64,000 nt of DNA from Sialis fuliginosa (Eukaryota > Arthropoda > Insecta > Megaloptera > Sialidae). The DNA is taken from NCBI GenBank assembly GCA_961205875.1, contig OY540815.1, forward strand, positions 17,049,638 to 17,113,637, given 5' to 3'. The notes below the pieces were generated by a model. It did no database searches. It had not been told where the DNA came from and was given only the letters and a program-made list of their open reading frames with translations. Positions 43,701-54,448 of this stretch are shown here, in pieces; position 1 is the stretch's first letter; each line of letters starts with the position of its first letter. The position numbers were made by a program, and so were the translations under genes.

Positions 43701-46139
43701 GTCCTTTCTCACAGCAGCTCTGTGAAATATACGTAAGATGCTTACTTAAATGTTGCCCACTCTATACTCTCTATCAATCCTGATTTTCAGTCTATTTTTC
43801 CATCGACATCTTGTAGAATGTATCAAACAAATATATATAGTCTCTGCGGTATCTTAACATGTCCCATACTGCACTATCCATCTAACGATGCTCACCCAAC
43901 AATGTTTAGAAGCTGTCTGATTTCTTGTCGTATTTAAGTATATAGATACTCCCCATGGGATACATGTGAATTGTTTAAGCTAGTTTCTTGAATGTGGGTT
44001 TTTAAGATGTGATTTTCACAAGGAAGAAAGATTATATTTATGTGACCTTGAGATGGCCTTGGAAGTGATCCTTAAGGGCATGTTATAATATAATTATAAT
44101 ATATAACTCCATTTTTTCAACATATTTAACAAAATAGACAGATTTTTGAGAATGTTAATTCGGAAACAATCAACTTTTCGAATTCTTTTAGATGTAGGTA
44201 TTTTAATTCACTTTTTTATAATATATGAAAGTATGTAAGATTGTTAGAGCATTTAACTGTTCAACATAATATATTTATTTCATTGACAATTTGTATTTAT
44301 TACATCGGTTATAGTTAAACCGGAATAAAAGCGTTGTGTAAACGTAGGTACTCATAGATGTAGATACCTAAAATGTACGTTACATACATAATATTTTTAA
44401 AATAAATTTATCTTTTTGAAATTATACATTTTATCGCAGTAAAAATCATTTTGAGTGGGTACACGTTTTCAAATTCCATAAAACATTTGCCATTTAAAGT
44501 AAAATTAACAACTACAGTATAAACGAAAAATCGTATGTTTTTCAATTTGAATATGAATAAAAGGACACAGAAAATACTCTAAAAATATTACAATTTAAAG
44601 CACCTGTAAAAAATTTACTACACGTGTTCACTTCAAATTAAAAGCGGCTTATTTACGTCAACGAAAAAAAAGTAAATGAAATAAAAAAAATACGTGAAAT
44701 AAATATATACCTACCTACGCGTGTATACGTATATATAAAATCCATAAAATTATTGAAAATAAAAAGTAACCTGGATGTAAATAAATCATAACATAAATGT
44801 GTAGGAAAGGAAGGGGGTAGGACAAAGCAGTGGTGCTTCAACGCGTCCAGTTTTTTCCTGATTTATTGGTAGTAGAATACCCGCATGTTTCATTTGAAAT
44901 TTTACATCTGTCAAGCAAACAAGTGATTTGCCTCCTATAACTTCTGTTCTCGGGCTGGCAGTGGGAGGGGGTGGATTCTAAACAATACAATAGAAAGTGG
45001 ATTTGTGCGTGAGAGACAGAGAGGGTAGATCCGTTTTGTTTGTGTTTGCTTTAATATTATGTAATTAATTGTGAATGATATTATACAATTCAGATGAAAT
45101 TTTCCTATCTTGTTTTATTATTTTTTATTTTGTGTGTATTTTTTACGCATTATTATGTCGATTATTTATTTTTTGTGAAATAAATTATTTAATAAAAATA
45201 CCTATTATATTGATAAGATTTATTACCTAATATTTTTTATTAATCAGACCTATAAGTTAAGATAAAAATTTCGTTACTTTGTTGGTTAGATATATATTGT
45301 TAAGACTTTGAATATATTAATGTTTTTAAGATTTAACTGCAATTCGTGTCATATATTTTTCAGGAATAGCGACATATAGCTAAAGACAATTTGTTTTGAT
45401 ACTTACAATTAGGCATGTAAGATATATTAATGTAAATGCTTAATAATCAGTATAACTTGACTATATTTTTTAACAACACAATAAATACTAGGGTTGTGTA
45501 AAATTCATTATATTAATAGTACATTTTGTACTGGTATAACAAATTAAACTATACCAATAATATATATTTCGACCCTGTACGCAAAAATTACTATATTGGC
45601 CTGTAATGTATAGGTATAAACGCAAGTTAACTCTCGTCAGTACTGTGTTTTCAGTTTCTGTCTACAAGTAGAAGAACTAAAGAAACGGTAAGTTACAATA
45701 CATTAAAAATGTATGTTAAAGTATTCATATATGTATTTACTTAGTGGGTCCCATCAGTGCAACGATATATAGAAAGCAGTGAGGAGAGAGAGGGTATGTG
45801 TGTGTGTGTGAGAGAGAGAAATGTGTCCATTGCTGAATAAAGATGGGTAGACTGGTCTCAACAATTTTTTTTATATTTTATACAATACAACGTTTAATTC
45901 TTACGATGCAGCATAGTAAATTTCAGCAGATCCTTTACAATCTATGAAAGAATAACAAAATTGTCTCCCGTTTTAAAAATACTGAGTCAAATAGAAATAT
46001 TTCTTTAAAAATTGAGTGATATGAAATATTTTTCTCCGTGTAGTTCCCTCCATCTTTTGGTTATGGCGAGAAAGCAAAATACAATAGATAAGAATACAAG
46101 TAAAATAAAATAAATGATATTCCACAATCACAAATAGAA
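43701..46139. other. AT-rich sequence with microsatellites
   Basis: (TG)n followed by (GA)n lies at 45,778-45,820. A perfect-looking GATCAAAC-type repeat structure was not found. Small frames (for example minus 44,653-44,841) have no motif. No gene is recognised. Confidence 0.55.
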
Positions 46140-46440
46140 AACTTGCTGCAATTTGTGCAGCATCTTCTCCGTCACAGATTGTCGTTGACGCGTGTGCATC
46201 ACGACGATAAATATAAAAACGTTTTTATTTCATTTATGTTTGTATTTGAATACTATGCATACTCTATGTAAGTGTCAATACGTAAGGAATCTGTTGTACT
46301 GCGCTAACGGCGAAGTGTCGACAGCGGATTTGTGGATTCTCGGCGAAGACGGTTTTCCACATTAATCTCTTTTCAATCCGTTTTACTTCGTTAAGGATGT
46401 GGCTGTTATTTGAGCGGATTAGTTTGGTGATGATTTGAGA
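46140..46440. other. GC-richer non-repetitive island
   Basis: Contains GCAGCATCTTCTCCGTCACA, GTCGTTGACGCGTGTGCATC, CGCTAACGGCGAAGTGTCGA and CTCGGCGAAGACGG in otherwise AT-rich DNA. No match to other repeats in the window and no recognisable coding frame. It is a candidate conserved regulatory block. Confidence 0.35.
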
Positions 46441-46756
46441 TTTTAATGTTTGAGTTTATGGTTTTGATGAAAATTTCGTGATATCGTAAACAAGGTATAT
46501 AATGCGCAGTGGAGGGCAAATCAAAAATTAAGGTCATGTATAAAATATATAAAAATATTTTCAACTCAATATTTTTCATATTTAAGATTTTGATTGAAAT
46601 ATCCATCTATTTTCGCCATATATGTATGTATGTATATGTGTAGACGCTGTAATTAAGTAAAAAATGATATAACACACAACTTTTAAATCTTCGAATTAAA
46701 GTTTAAAATAATATTTTATCTATAATTTATGTCTCATTCATTTCTTATGGATCTTG
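46441..46756. other. AT-rich sequence with a short (ATGT)n tract
   Basis: A TATGTATGTATGTATATGTG microsatellite lies at about 46,620. A 66-codon minus frame spans 46,406-46,606 without any motif. Nothing else is supported. Confidence 0.55.
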
Positions 46757-46917
46757 ACTTCGTCGATTTGGTCGTGTTATCGGCCAACGTTTCTTCAGAA
46801 GAACCCTGAGGATGTACACTGCAATGTGTAACGAAACATTGGCCGATAACACGACCAAATCGACGCGACTTACACCCAGAAGCCAAGATCTATATCAAGA
46901 TCACCGCGGAAGCCTTG
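46757..46917. mobile_element. Penelope-like terminal repeat pair with a hammerhead-like core
   Basis: Arms of 32 bp (46,762-46,793 and 46,833-46,864) are inverted with one mismatch and contain GAAACRTTGGCCGATAACAC. Between them lie CTGAGGA (46,806-46,812), a short stem TACAC/GTGTA and GAAAC (46,833). In order, CTGANGA, stem II and GAAA are the conserved parts of a hammerhead ribozyme. Penelope-like retroelements are known to carry such ribozymes in their terminal repeats. The first base pairs of stem II are mismatched here, so activity is doubtful. The left arm read on the minus strand has CTGAAGA directly joined to AACG, so its stem II is deleted. The downstream block CACCCAGAAGCCAAGATC is shared with 24.5 kb. 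Confidence 0.5.
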
Positions 46918-48485
46918 TCGTTCATTTCTTCTATCTTTTGTCAGTTAGCCAAAAGACTGTTTTAATATAATTAGAAACATGTACACTGCATGTACACACT
47001 ATACAACGTATTTGAAAGTCACATGGAAGATATTGCATGGAAACGTTTTGGTGGGCATAAATATATGGTAAATAAATTATTTGTCTTTCTTTTTTGTTCC
47101 CAATTCCTTTACTATTTCAAAATGTACTTGTGATGTGTGCATTATTTTGCTCTTTAAACTTCAAGTACCGGTCGTTTTTTATTTTATTTACTTTATAAAA
47201 ATATCCTTCTTGATAGATAAATATAAAAATATATAAACGCATTAGTAAGGATTTAGAACCTTAGATATAAGCAATATTTTACAAAACGTTGGTTAAAAAC
47301 AACTTGTTTACACACTAACAATTTTTAGCAGCGCGATATTCGCGCTGTTAAATCTCATGGCATGATACTGTAAAACACAAAAGAGTCGCTAGTACGTAAG
47401 GGGTCTAAGTGTGTAATTTCTGTTAATATTGTTTTGAAATTTTTTAATATTTTTTATAAAGATTAATAAAATCAAAAACGTTGAATTGTGAAAATAAAAA
47501 AAAATTGACTAGTACTAAATTAAGCTACCGTTTTTCAGTTAAAATGCTGTTTTCGGACTGGAAGACATAGAAAATTGTGTGGGTATTTTTTTAAGAGCTA
47601 GTTAGCTGAAAATGGTGGTACTTTAGATTAATTTAGGTTGTTTATTTTTGTATTTTTATTTTAAGTTAAATGGCGGTTTAAGATCCATAAAAAGTTGAAA
47701 ATAGTATAATTATTGTTATTAATGAATTCTGATCTCCGGTCCTGAACGGGCAATACTCATCCAGGAAAGATGATTTATGCCAGTTATTAGAATTCATGTA
47801 ATGAACGAAATTATAATTCACCGTATTTTTATTTATCTCCTCATTTAGTGGAAATATAATTAAGTAGTGAATTTTTAACTAGCCGTAAAACACTCATAAT
47901 TCATTTGATGAAAAATTTTCCACAAAGTTTTGATAATTTTTAATGGAGAATAAGAATATGTAATATAATTTAAGAGTTGCTTTTTAAAAAACTCACTTTC
48001 GGTCAGAATAGGCCACTTCTTAAAAAATGAATCTGATACCCAAAAGATTTTTTTTAAATTGGACACGTATTTCAGCGTTTTTCGATTCTTTGATCTTTAT
48101 ACATAGAGAGGGCTTCCAAATATAATCAACTCCCTGTATATTTTACACTCGAAATATCTATTTATGATTTTTTTTATATTTTTAAAAGGAAAGAATGAGT
48201 TCGTATTTTTAGAATACTTGCATAAAATTGACATCTTAACAAATGTCTATTTTAAATAATACCCTTTTCAGAATAAAACGTCATATTTAGATATACACGT
48301 CGAAAATATTTTTGCTTTATCATTTTATGTCAAAACCTAACATTGACTACAAAAGAATATTTTAACAACAATTTAAAATTTATGTTTTTTTTTTGATATA
48401 AAAATACTGTCAATACAAAACTTTTGTTAGATATAAATACAATAATCAATTCTCACCGATTCTTTAAATTTAGCATTACCTATGT
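46918..48485. other. AT-rich sequence with two small inverted repeats
   Basis: AGCAGCGCGATATTCGCGCT at 47,329 is a near-perfect palindrome in AT-rich surroundings. ATGAATTCT (47,722) and AGAATTCAT (47,788) flank a GC-richer 57-bp patch with CTCCGGTCCTGAACGGGC; this may be a minimal element remnant. AATCAACTCCCTGTATATTT at 48,125 resembles a solitary mariner-type end. No gene is supported. Confidence 0.45.
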
Positions 48486-48489
48486 TTAA

Positions 48490-49717
48490 CCCTTGTATTA
48501 ATGGATAGGTACTCGTGTACCTTTTTCGATTACATTTGACAAGTTTTGTAATTAATTATTTTTTCGATTTTATGGGCATTCTTGAAAAAAAAGTTAAAAA
48601 AGTATTTAGAAGTAACAGATTTTTGGGCCTAGCTTTCCAAAAACAGAAATTATGAGATTTTTGAAAACAATTTTTTTTGGACTCCAAAAAAAAATGTTTT
48701 TACTTACCCCATTGAGTGAGGTGTCTTTAAATAGGTCTCCTAAAATGCAATAAAAAATATTCTAGGAACATTTGATTTTAACCCTTCAGTCACGAGAACA
48801 GAAAAGAAATATAACTAAGAAATGTATATCTATTTTTTAAAAGATTGAAACGTAATTTTGCAGAGCAATAATAATAAAATTTCAATGTTCTTGCCACAAT
48901 AAAAACACAATCATTTGTAAGATCGAAGATTTTACAAATGATGTAAATAACATTTGCTTTATTTCTTTTTTCATTGATTTTAAATGAGTGTTGTAAAATA
49001 AAAAGTAACGTCACTAACAATAACATTAAATTTGACAACAATAATATTAAACAAAAGTTGTATAAAGTAAATAACATAAGTACCCAGGTACCTTATTAGT
49101 TCTCAATACGTCGACCCTTTTGTTTATTTATTACCATACTTCTGAATATTCGTGATTGGCTTCTTTTCGACGAGTCTAACAACTTTTTTATTTGCGAAAA
49201 TTCTTAAAAATGGGGCATTTTCGAACGTGCAACCGTGGAATTTTCTGGACGGTGGACTAGAAAAACAGCCCCAGATATTTGTCGGACAAAATGATCAATG
49301 GATTGTTACTAAGATAATATAGTGAGAAAAACGAAAAAAAAATTGTTGGACAAAAATAGTGTGGTATCACCTAGTCTTCCACCTCCAACATGTCAAAATA
49401 ACGAGGTTACTATAGTTTGTACCAGCTGCCTGAAATTTGTAGGATTATTAAATAATTATATTTACAATCCATTAGTCATTTTGTCCGATATATATCTTAG
49501 TCCATTTTTCCAGTTTGCCGCCCGAAAAATTCCGCGGCTGCACGTTCGAAAATGCCCCATTTTTAAGAATTCTTACAATTAAAAAAATTGTTAAACTCGT
49601 CAAAAAGAAGCCAATCAAGAAGTTTCAGAAGTATGGTAATAAATTTACAAAAGGATCGAAGTACTGAGGACTATAACCTCTAAGCAATGAATAAAAATGT
49701 ATCCATTAACACAAGGG
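48490..49717. mobile_element. piggyBac-like MITE (TTAA target), containing a nested MITE
   Basis: Ends CCCTTGTATTAATGGATA (48,490) and TATCCATTAACACAAGGG (to 49,717) are inverted with one mismatch. Exact TTAA sits on both sides (48,486-48,489 and 49,718-49,721). TTAA duplication plus a CCC start is the piggyBac signature. No transposase is present. The host sequence is interrupted at about 49,098 by a separate palindromic element. Excluding that insertion, the host is about 650 bp. Confidence 0.88.
49099..49671. mobile_element. Palindromic MITE nested inside the piggyBac-like MITE (TA target)
   Basis: The left end GTTCTCAATACGTCGACCCT and the right end GGATCGAAGTACTGAGGAC are inverse with a few changes. 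TA flanks both sides (49,097-49,098 and 49,672-49,673), as in Tc1/mariner insertion. The inversion extends inward through ATTACCATACTTCTGA, GATTGGCTTCTTTTYGACGA, AAATGGGGCATTTTCGAACG and TTGTCSGACAAAATGA. This leaves a centre of roughly 100 bp near 49,390. The 86-codon plus frame (49,322-49,582) is a product of the palindrome. Confidence 0.85.
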
Positions 49718-49721
49718 TTAA

Positions 49722-50333
49722 CTATGCAATACGTCTAATTTAAAAACATTTTATACAGACCTATAAGTAATTATATTGAACATCGAATGTCAGATTATTA
49801 ATAGCAATAATAAAATATGACATATTCACACAATCGGTTACGATAATAATTTATTGATGACTAAACTAGTGACAAAGTGTATTAACTGTAAGTACATCGG
49901 CAGCGCTGTCAGAACCAGTTTATTAAAATTCATGACTTTAATTGTCACTAATTGAATTACTACTAACAGCAATTTCTTTGTATTGTTAATTGGCACAATG
50001 ATTAATTATCTACATTGTCGCATACTTTAAATTTATAAAAAATAAAACATCTGCGTTCGATATGAATAAGTTTTTATTTTGATATTATCACTTGTAATAA
50101 ATTGTAAATTTTATGAATAAATAATGCCTATGATTCCACTTTGCAGTGAATTAATATGCAAAATGCATTTACAAGTCACAATTATTATCTTTTTGAAGTC
50201 ACAAGTACTCACAATCAGTAAAAAGTATCAAGTAATTTGTGCTATTTTCAAATGTACTTAAAGAAATAATGTAATAAAGAAGATGCAAATAATATGTAGA
50301 AGAAAATATTAAAAATATATTATGAGAAGACAA
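49722..50333. other. AT-rich sequence without recognised gene
   Basis: Nothing supported. Confidence 0.6.
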
Positions 50334-50660
50334 AATTTTAGATCTAAAAAGATCAAATAAGATCTGGGATAGGTCTTTATTTTGAGACGAAATCATATTT
50401 GTTCACTGGTTTTTGATCTGTGGAGACTTACAAAGATCTACAACGATTTAAAAAGATCTCTATAGATCGTTGTAACGTTGAAAATTCATGAATCTCTATC
50501 ACGATCTACAACGATAGATTTAGAGATCTTTGTAGATTTTTGTAGGTCGTTGTAGATCTTTGCAGGTCTCCACAGATCAAAACCCAGTAAAAAAATATGA
50601 TTTTGTCTCAAAATGCAGATCTATCTCAGGTCGGATTTGAACCCATTAGATCTAAATTTT
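50334..50660. mobile_element. AGATCT-rich palindromic element, copy 2
   Basis: Arms of roughly 150 bp are inverted around about 50,497. On the left are TTTTAGATCTAAAAAG, TATTTTGAGACGAAATCATA, GATCTGTGGAGAC and AAAGATCTACAACGA, with the inverse order on the right. The right edge, read inverted, is CCCGGAAAAAAATTTAGATC. AGATCT and GATCT motifs occur many times. It resembles the block at 28.06-28.28 kb, so this is a small repeat family. No target duplication was identified. Confidence 0.75.
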
Positions 50661-51314
50661 TTTCCGGGTGGTAACAGTATTTTCTACAGAATTTATCCCA
50701 CGTACTAATATACGTAATAAAAATGATACAGAGCAAAATTTACGAGACAGAAAAACTCATACTCGCATATAGTATATATATGTGTAATATCTGAAATGTA
50801 CATAAAGTGATTTAAGGCAAAACTTCGATAACCTAATTCAAGGTAGTAAACTTCAGAAGAATTCCACAGCTCTGCTTTTCATCTTACAACTTGCCTACTA
50901 TAAGTTGTACCACTTAAACTACAAAATTTAACAGGTGTACACCCCAAAGGTAAACTTCGTGTCTTACGCAATAAATCAGCGGTTCACAAACTTTGGCCAA
51001 CTTTTATAGTTGCAACTTTTGAAATAGTTTCCTCCCTTTCGTTGAATATTATTTAATAATGCATGGAGTGCCTCGTAATGGGAATAGTTTTTCTCCAGTT
51101 TAAACATGATATGAATTTATTATTTTTAAACGAACATCCCAACTTCCTACGCACGCTTCATACATTGGTGTATTCAAAAATAATATTATTTCAGTGCAAA
51201 CTTAATAAATGTCAAATTAACACAGCCTGCTATGTTAATGAAATCACATACATAATATTATGATTGTGTATTAATTGTAATTTTGTAGTTAAAATAAAAA
51301 ATAATAATTTGCCT
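50661..51314. other. AT-rich sequence without recognised gene
   Basis: Nothing supported. The 66-codon plus frame at 51,063-51,263 lacks any motif. Confidence 0.55.
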
Positions 51315-51508
51315 TATAAAACCAACTAAAAAGCATAATATAAAAATCAGTGAGACTTTCGTACTAAATATGGCATTTTAACAAAAGATAATTAAGAAGA
51401 GTTTAAAAAATGTCTTTTAGTATGAAAAAGGCATTTTTTTTAAATGCAATATTAAGTACGAAAAGAGTCTAACCGAATTTTATTTTCTGTTTTTTAGTCG
51501 GTTTTAAT
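51315..51508. mobile_element. ~190-bp palindromic MITE
   Basis: TATAAAACCAACTAAAAAGC at 51,315 and TTTTTTAGTCGGTTTTAATA at about 51,490-51,509 are inverse. The inversion continues inward through GAGACTTTCGTACTAAATAT and ATGGCATTT against AAATGCAATATTAAGTACGA and AAAGAGTC. The element is almost fully palindromic and non-coding, with no certain target duplication. Confidence 0.75.
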
Positions 51509-52345
51509 AGGCAAACTATTAAAAAAAAAGTTTTTTTAATATTTTTTATTTTTGAGTTTTTAGTTATACCTACATAAAAAGATTTTTTTTAAAGTTCATG
51601 TAAATATTCCTCCTGAATTCGTACCAACAAATAACCAAAAAATATATTTTATTGACATTAATGACACAAGATATTTACAATTAGTAAAATCTGTAGGTAT
51701 GGAAATGAAATTATATATGAGTTAAATAAGGCAAATTTAATAATAATATGATAAATACTGTATTATTAACAACACATACACAATATTAATTACTGAACTA
51801 TTTCAATAAAGATTACGACATATGTATGGACATTGACTATCACTTCAAATATAGATATTTGTAATAAATCAAGTAATTTTTTTTATCCTGAAAATTTCTA
51901 ATTTATCATGAGCAAAAGGGCATGGTCTTCCCATTTCCGTTGTGATTAGTGAGAGGCTAAAAAAATAGAGCCGCCCTAAAAAAAACCTTGGCTACGCCAC
52001 TGATCAAAGCTCTTATTTTTTACAAAAGTAAATATGTCATCTTTTGTACTAATATTTAAAAAAATATATAATATTTACTAGACATATAAAGTGACCTGAT
52101 TCTTAGCATCCCGTCAATGAGGTCCCATCCCCTCTAAACCGAACAGTCGGGCAAGGTTTCTATACTAAATATGATAGAGGTAAAACATGCAAAATCATAA
52201 TTCATGAATGATAATATGTGGTAAAATGTCTAATCTAGGACGATTTGTGAAGCGGAATAGACTACTCAAATCCAGGACTGTCCCGCGTAATCCAGGACGT
52301 CTGGTAATTTGAGACAAATGTGTTAACTATTGTTAAATACATCTA
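51509..52345. other. AT-rich sequence with a solitary element end
   Basis: TTGGCTACGCCACTG at 51,991-52,004 is the kind of sequence that ends several insect DNA transposons (compare CAGTGGCGAAGC at 35,772, which faces the other way but is 16 kb distant). CCCATCCCCTCTAAACCGAA at 52,124 and CAGGACTGTCCCGCG at 52,272 are GC-richer spots. No gene is supported. Confidence 0.45.
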
Positions 52346-52573
52346 GCGTTCATTTGCTGCAACAACGTCATAACTCAAAAATTGGGATTTTTCAGGAGAC
52401 ACGTTTAAAGTTTTGAATTGATATAACTTTATATGATAGTTTATGCTCTACCGTAGTTAATTAAAAAAATCTTAGATAAAATATGTCGTTTTTGCTGTAT
52501 AAAGTATATATACGAACGGTTTTTCCTGTATAAACAGCTCAAAAATAGCAATCGTTGTTGCAGCAAATGAGCG
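52346..52573. mobile_element. ~228-bp MITE with 21-bp inverted ends
   Basis: GCGTTCATTTGCTGCAACAA at 52,346 is mirrored by TTGTTGCAGCAAATGAGCG to 52,573 with one change, and CTCAAAAAT/ATTTTTGAG pair further in. TA occurs next to both ends (52,344-52,345 and 52,575-52,576), suggesting a Tc1/mariner-type target, although one end is offset by a base. The inner TTTTTCAGGAGACACGTTTA block recurs diverged near 58,900. Confidence 0.7.
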
Positions 52574-53332
52574 ATATTATAAAATATACAATATACAAGC
52601 ATCTTAAGCTACTGCAACAATTGTTTCAGACAAAAAAATATCTCCAAACAATTTAAATTTAAATACTTGATTGTTATCCTTCTGTCAGTCAACAATAAAC
52701 CTTAATTTAAAAAGTCCTACCCAACTCTTACTGTTTGCAGGCACTGAAACGTCTTGGGTGGAATAGAGAGAGAGAGAGACAGAGTGCTAGTGTCCCCAAC
52801 CCTGGGTCTATTCATTCGCTTTAGACTGTGCACAAACCCCTTGGGCTACTCTTGTATAAATGGTATTCATGCAAGTTTTAAATTACATAAGTTTTCGTGT
52901 GTTAACATAAGACCTCGTGGGGTTAGAATTTTGTAACCGATCTAACGAGCTGAGGCGTCTTGAGGAATAGCTTTTGGATGATGATGAATTTAACTCAAAA
53001 TACAATATGATTATCTACACTTTGTGAGGGATATGTGTTTAAGATTTCGAGTATTAACTCTGTAGAATGAGTTTTTAACAAAAGTTTCATCTTTCATTAG
53101 TTCAGAAGCGAGTTCTAACCAAAAATTATTATGTTTTTTATCACTCTATTGTTTTGCAACAGTGGCGCCAAGTCTTATAAACCCAACAGATTTTATTTTT
53201 AAAATATGTCTGTGTGGTAGTGCTAGATACGTGTTCTTCTCAGATGTTGTTTATTTTCATGGTAAGGTTTCATTGTGAAATTTGTTGTATATGTTACTTT
53301 TAGTATCAATGAAAATGTTGGACAAGTCTACC
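52574..53332. other. Mostly unique sequence with a (GA)n tract
   Basis: A GAGAGAGAGAGA tract lies at about 52,765. A 60-codon plus frame (52,754-52,936) begins in that microsatellite and has no motif. No gene is supported. Confidence 0.5.
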
Positions 53333-53341
53333 AGATTTGAC
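53333..53341 (+). repeat. Left target-site duplication of the foldback element
   Basis: AGATTTGAC here is repeated exactly at 57,112-57,120, immediately outside the two inverted ends of the 3.77-kb element. Confidence 0.92.
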
Positions 53342-53394
53342 ATGTCCATGCAGTTAGCAGAGCAAAGTCAGCAAAACAAAATTTCACTTGACTA

Positions 53395-54020
53395 ATAATT
53401 AAATGCTAATTAAATGCGCAAAAAGAAAATTTAATGCTCTTTTAGAAAAAAAAATATTGCATGTTTTGCTAGCTTCAGATGAACTCAGCAGAACAAAGTG
53501 TCGAATAACAGTTAAAATCGTATGTAACTACACGAAATGCTTCAGAAAATTAAATGCTAATTAAATGCGCAAAAAGAAAATTTAATGCTCTTTTAGAAAA
53601 AAAAATATTGCATGTTTTGCTGGTTTCAGATGAACTCAGCAGAACAAAGTGTCGAATAACAGTTAAAATCGTATGTAACTACACGAAATGCATCAGAAAA
53701 TTAAATGCTAATTAAATGCGCAAAAAGAAAATTTAATGCTTTTTAAAAAAAAATATTGCATGTTTTGCTAGCTTCAGATGAACTAAGCAGAACAAAGTGT
53801 CGAATAACAGTTAAAGTCGTATGTAACTACACGAAATGCTTCAGAAAATTAAATGCTAATTAAATGCGCAAAAAGAAAATTTAATGCTCTTTTAGAAAAA
53901 AAAATATTGCATGTTTTGCTAGTTTCAGATGAACTCAGCAGAACAAAGTGTCGAATAACAGTTAAAGTCGTATGTAACTATACGAAATTCTTCAAAAAAT
54001 TAAATGCTAATTAAATGCTC
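53395..54020 (+). repeat. Left-arm tandem array, ~150-bp unit, about 4 copies
   Basis: TAAATGCGCAAAAAGAAAAT recurs at about 53,411, 53,560, 53,713 and 53,861, and TTAAATGCTC ends the array near 54,020, giving periods of 148-153 bp. Each unit also has GCATGTTTTGCTAG, CAGATGAACTMAGCAGAACA, AAGTGTCGAATAACAGTTAA and GTATGTAACTAYACGAAAT. The copies are almost identical. Confidence 0.93.
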
Positions 54021-54448
54021 ATTGTGATACAGTTGAAATATATGAAATTTGATAACCGGTTTATTATTAGGTTGAACTGCAGTTTACGGTAACTATTTCT
54101 AACGAATCTGAGAAAATAACAGTGTAATCATAGATAACATAAATACATAAAGTGTGCGGGGCGAATTTCATTTGGAGAATGGCGCGATTTTTAAAATTCA
54201 TACTATTAAACATTTCTTAATTTACGTGTTTTTAAAATTTTATTTCTATTTCATAGACTATATATTTTGTAAGTACGTTATGTATTTTATTATGCAAACA
54301 TTTCACATTTTTATGTTTAATTATAATAAATTAATGTATTTTTATTATTTGATGCATATAGACTTGTACTGGGTGAATTATGAAGGTACTTGTTAATTAT
54401 TTCCCAATTTAAATTTAGTTTAAGTTAGAGTAGTCCAGGTAAGGCTCA
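54021..54448. other. Unique central spacer of the foldback element, left
   Basis: AT-rich sequence between the left arm and the central array. An 80-codon plus frame (54,154-54,396) is Phe/Tyr/Ile/Met-rich with no recognisable domain, so no transposase is called. Confidence 0.6.

Noticed and set aside
35772..52004. CAGTGGCG...CGCCACTG ends as one long element
   Set aside because: The two ends are 16 kb apart, span several complete insertions and have no matching target duplication; they are more likely unrelated solitary ends.
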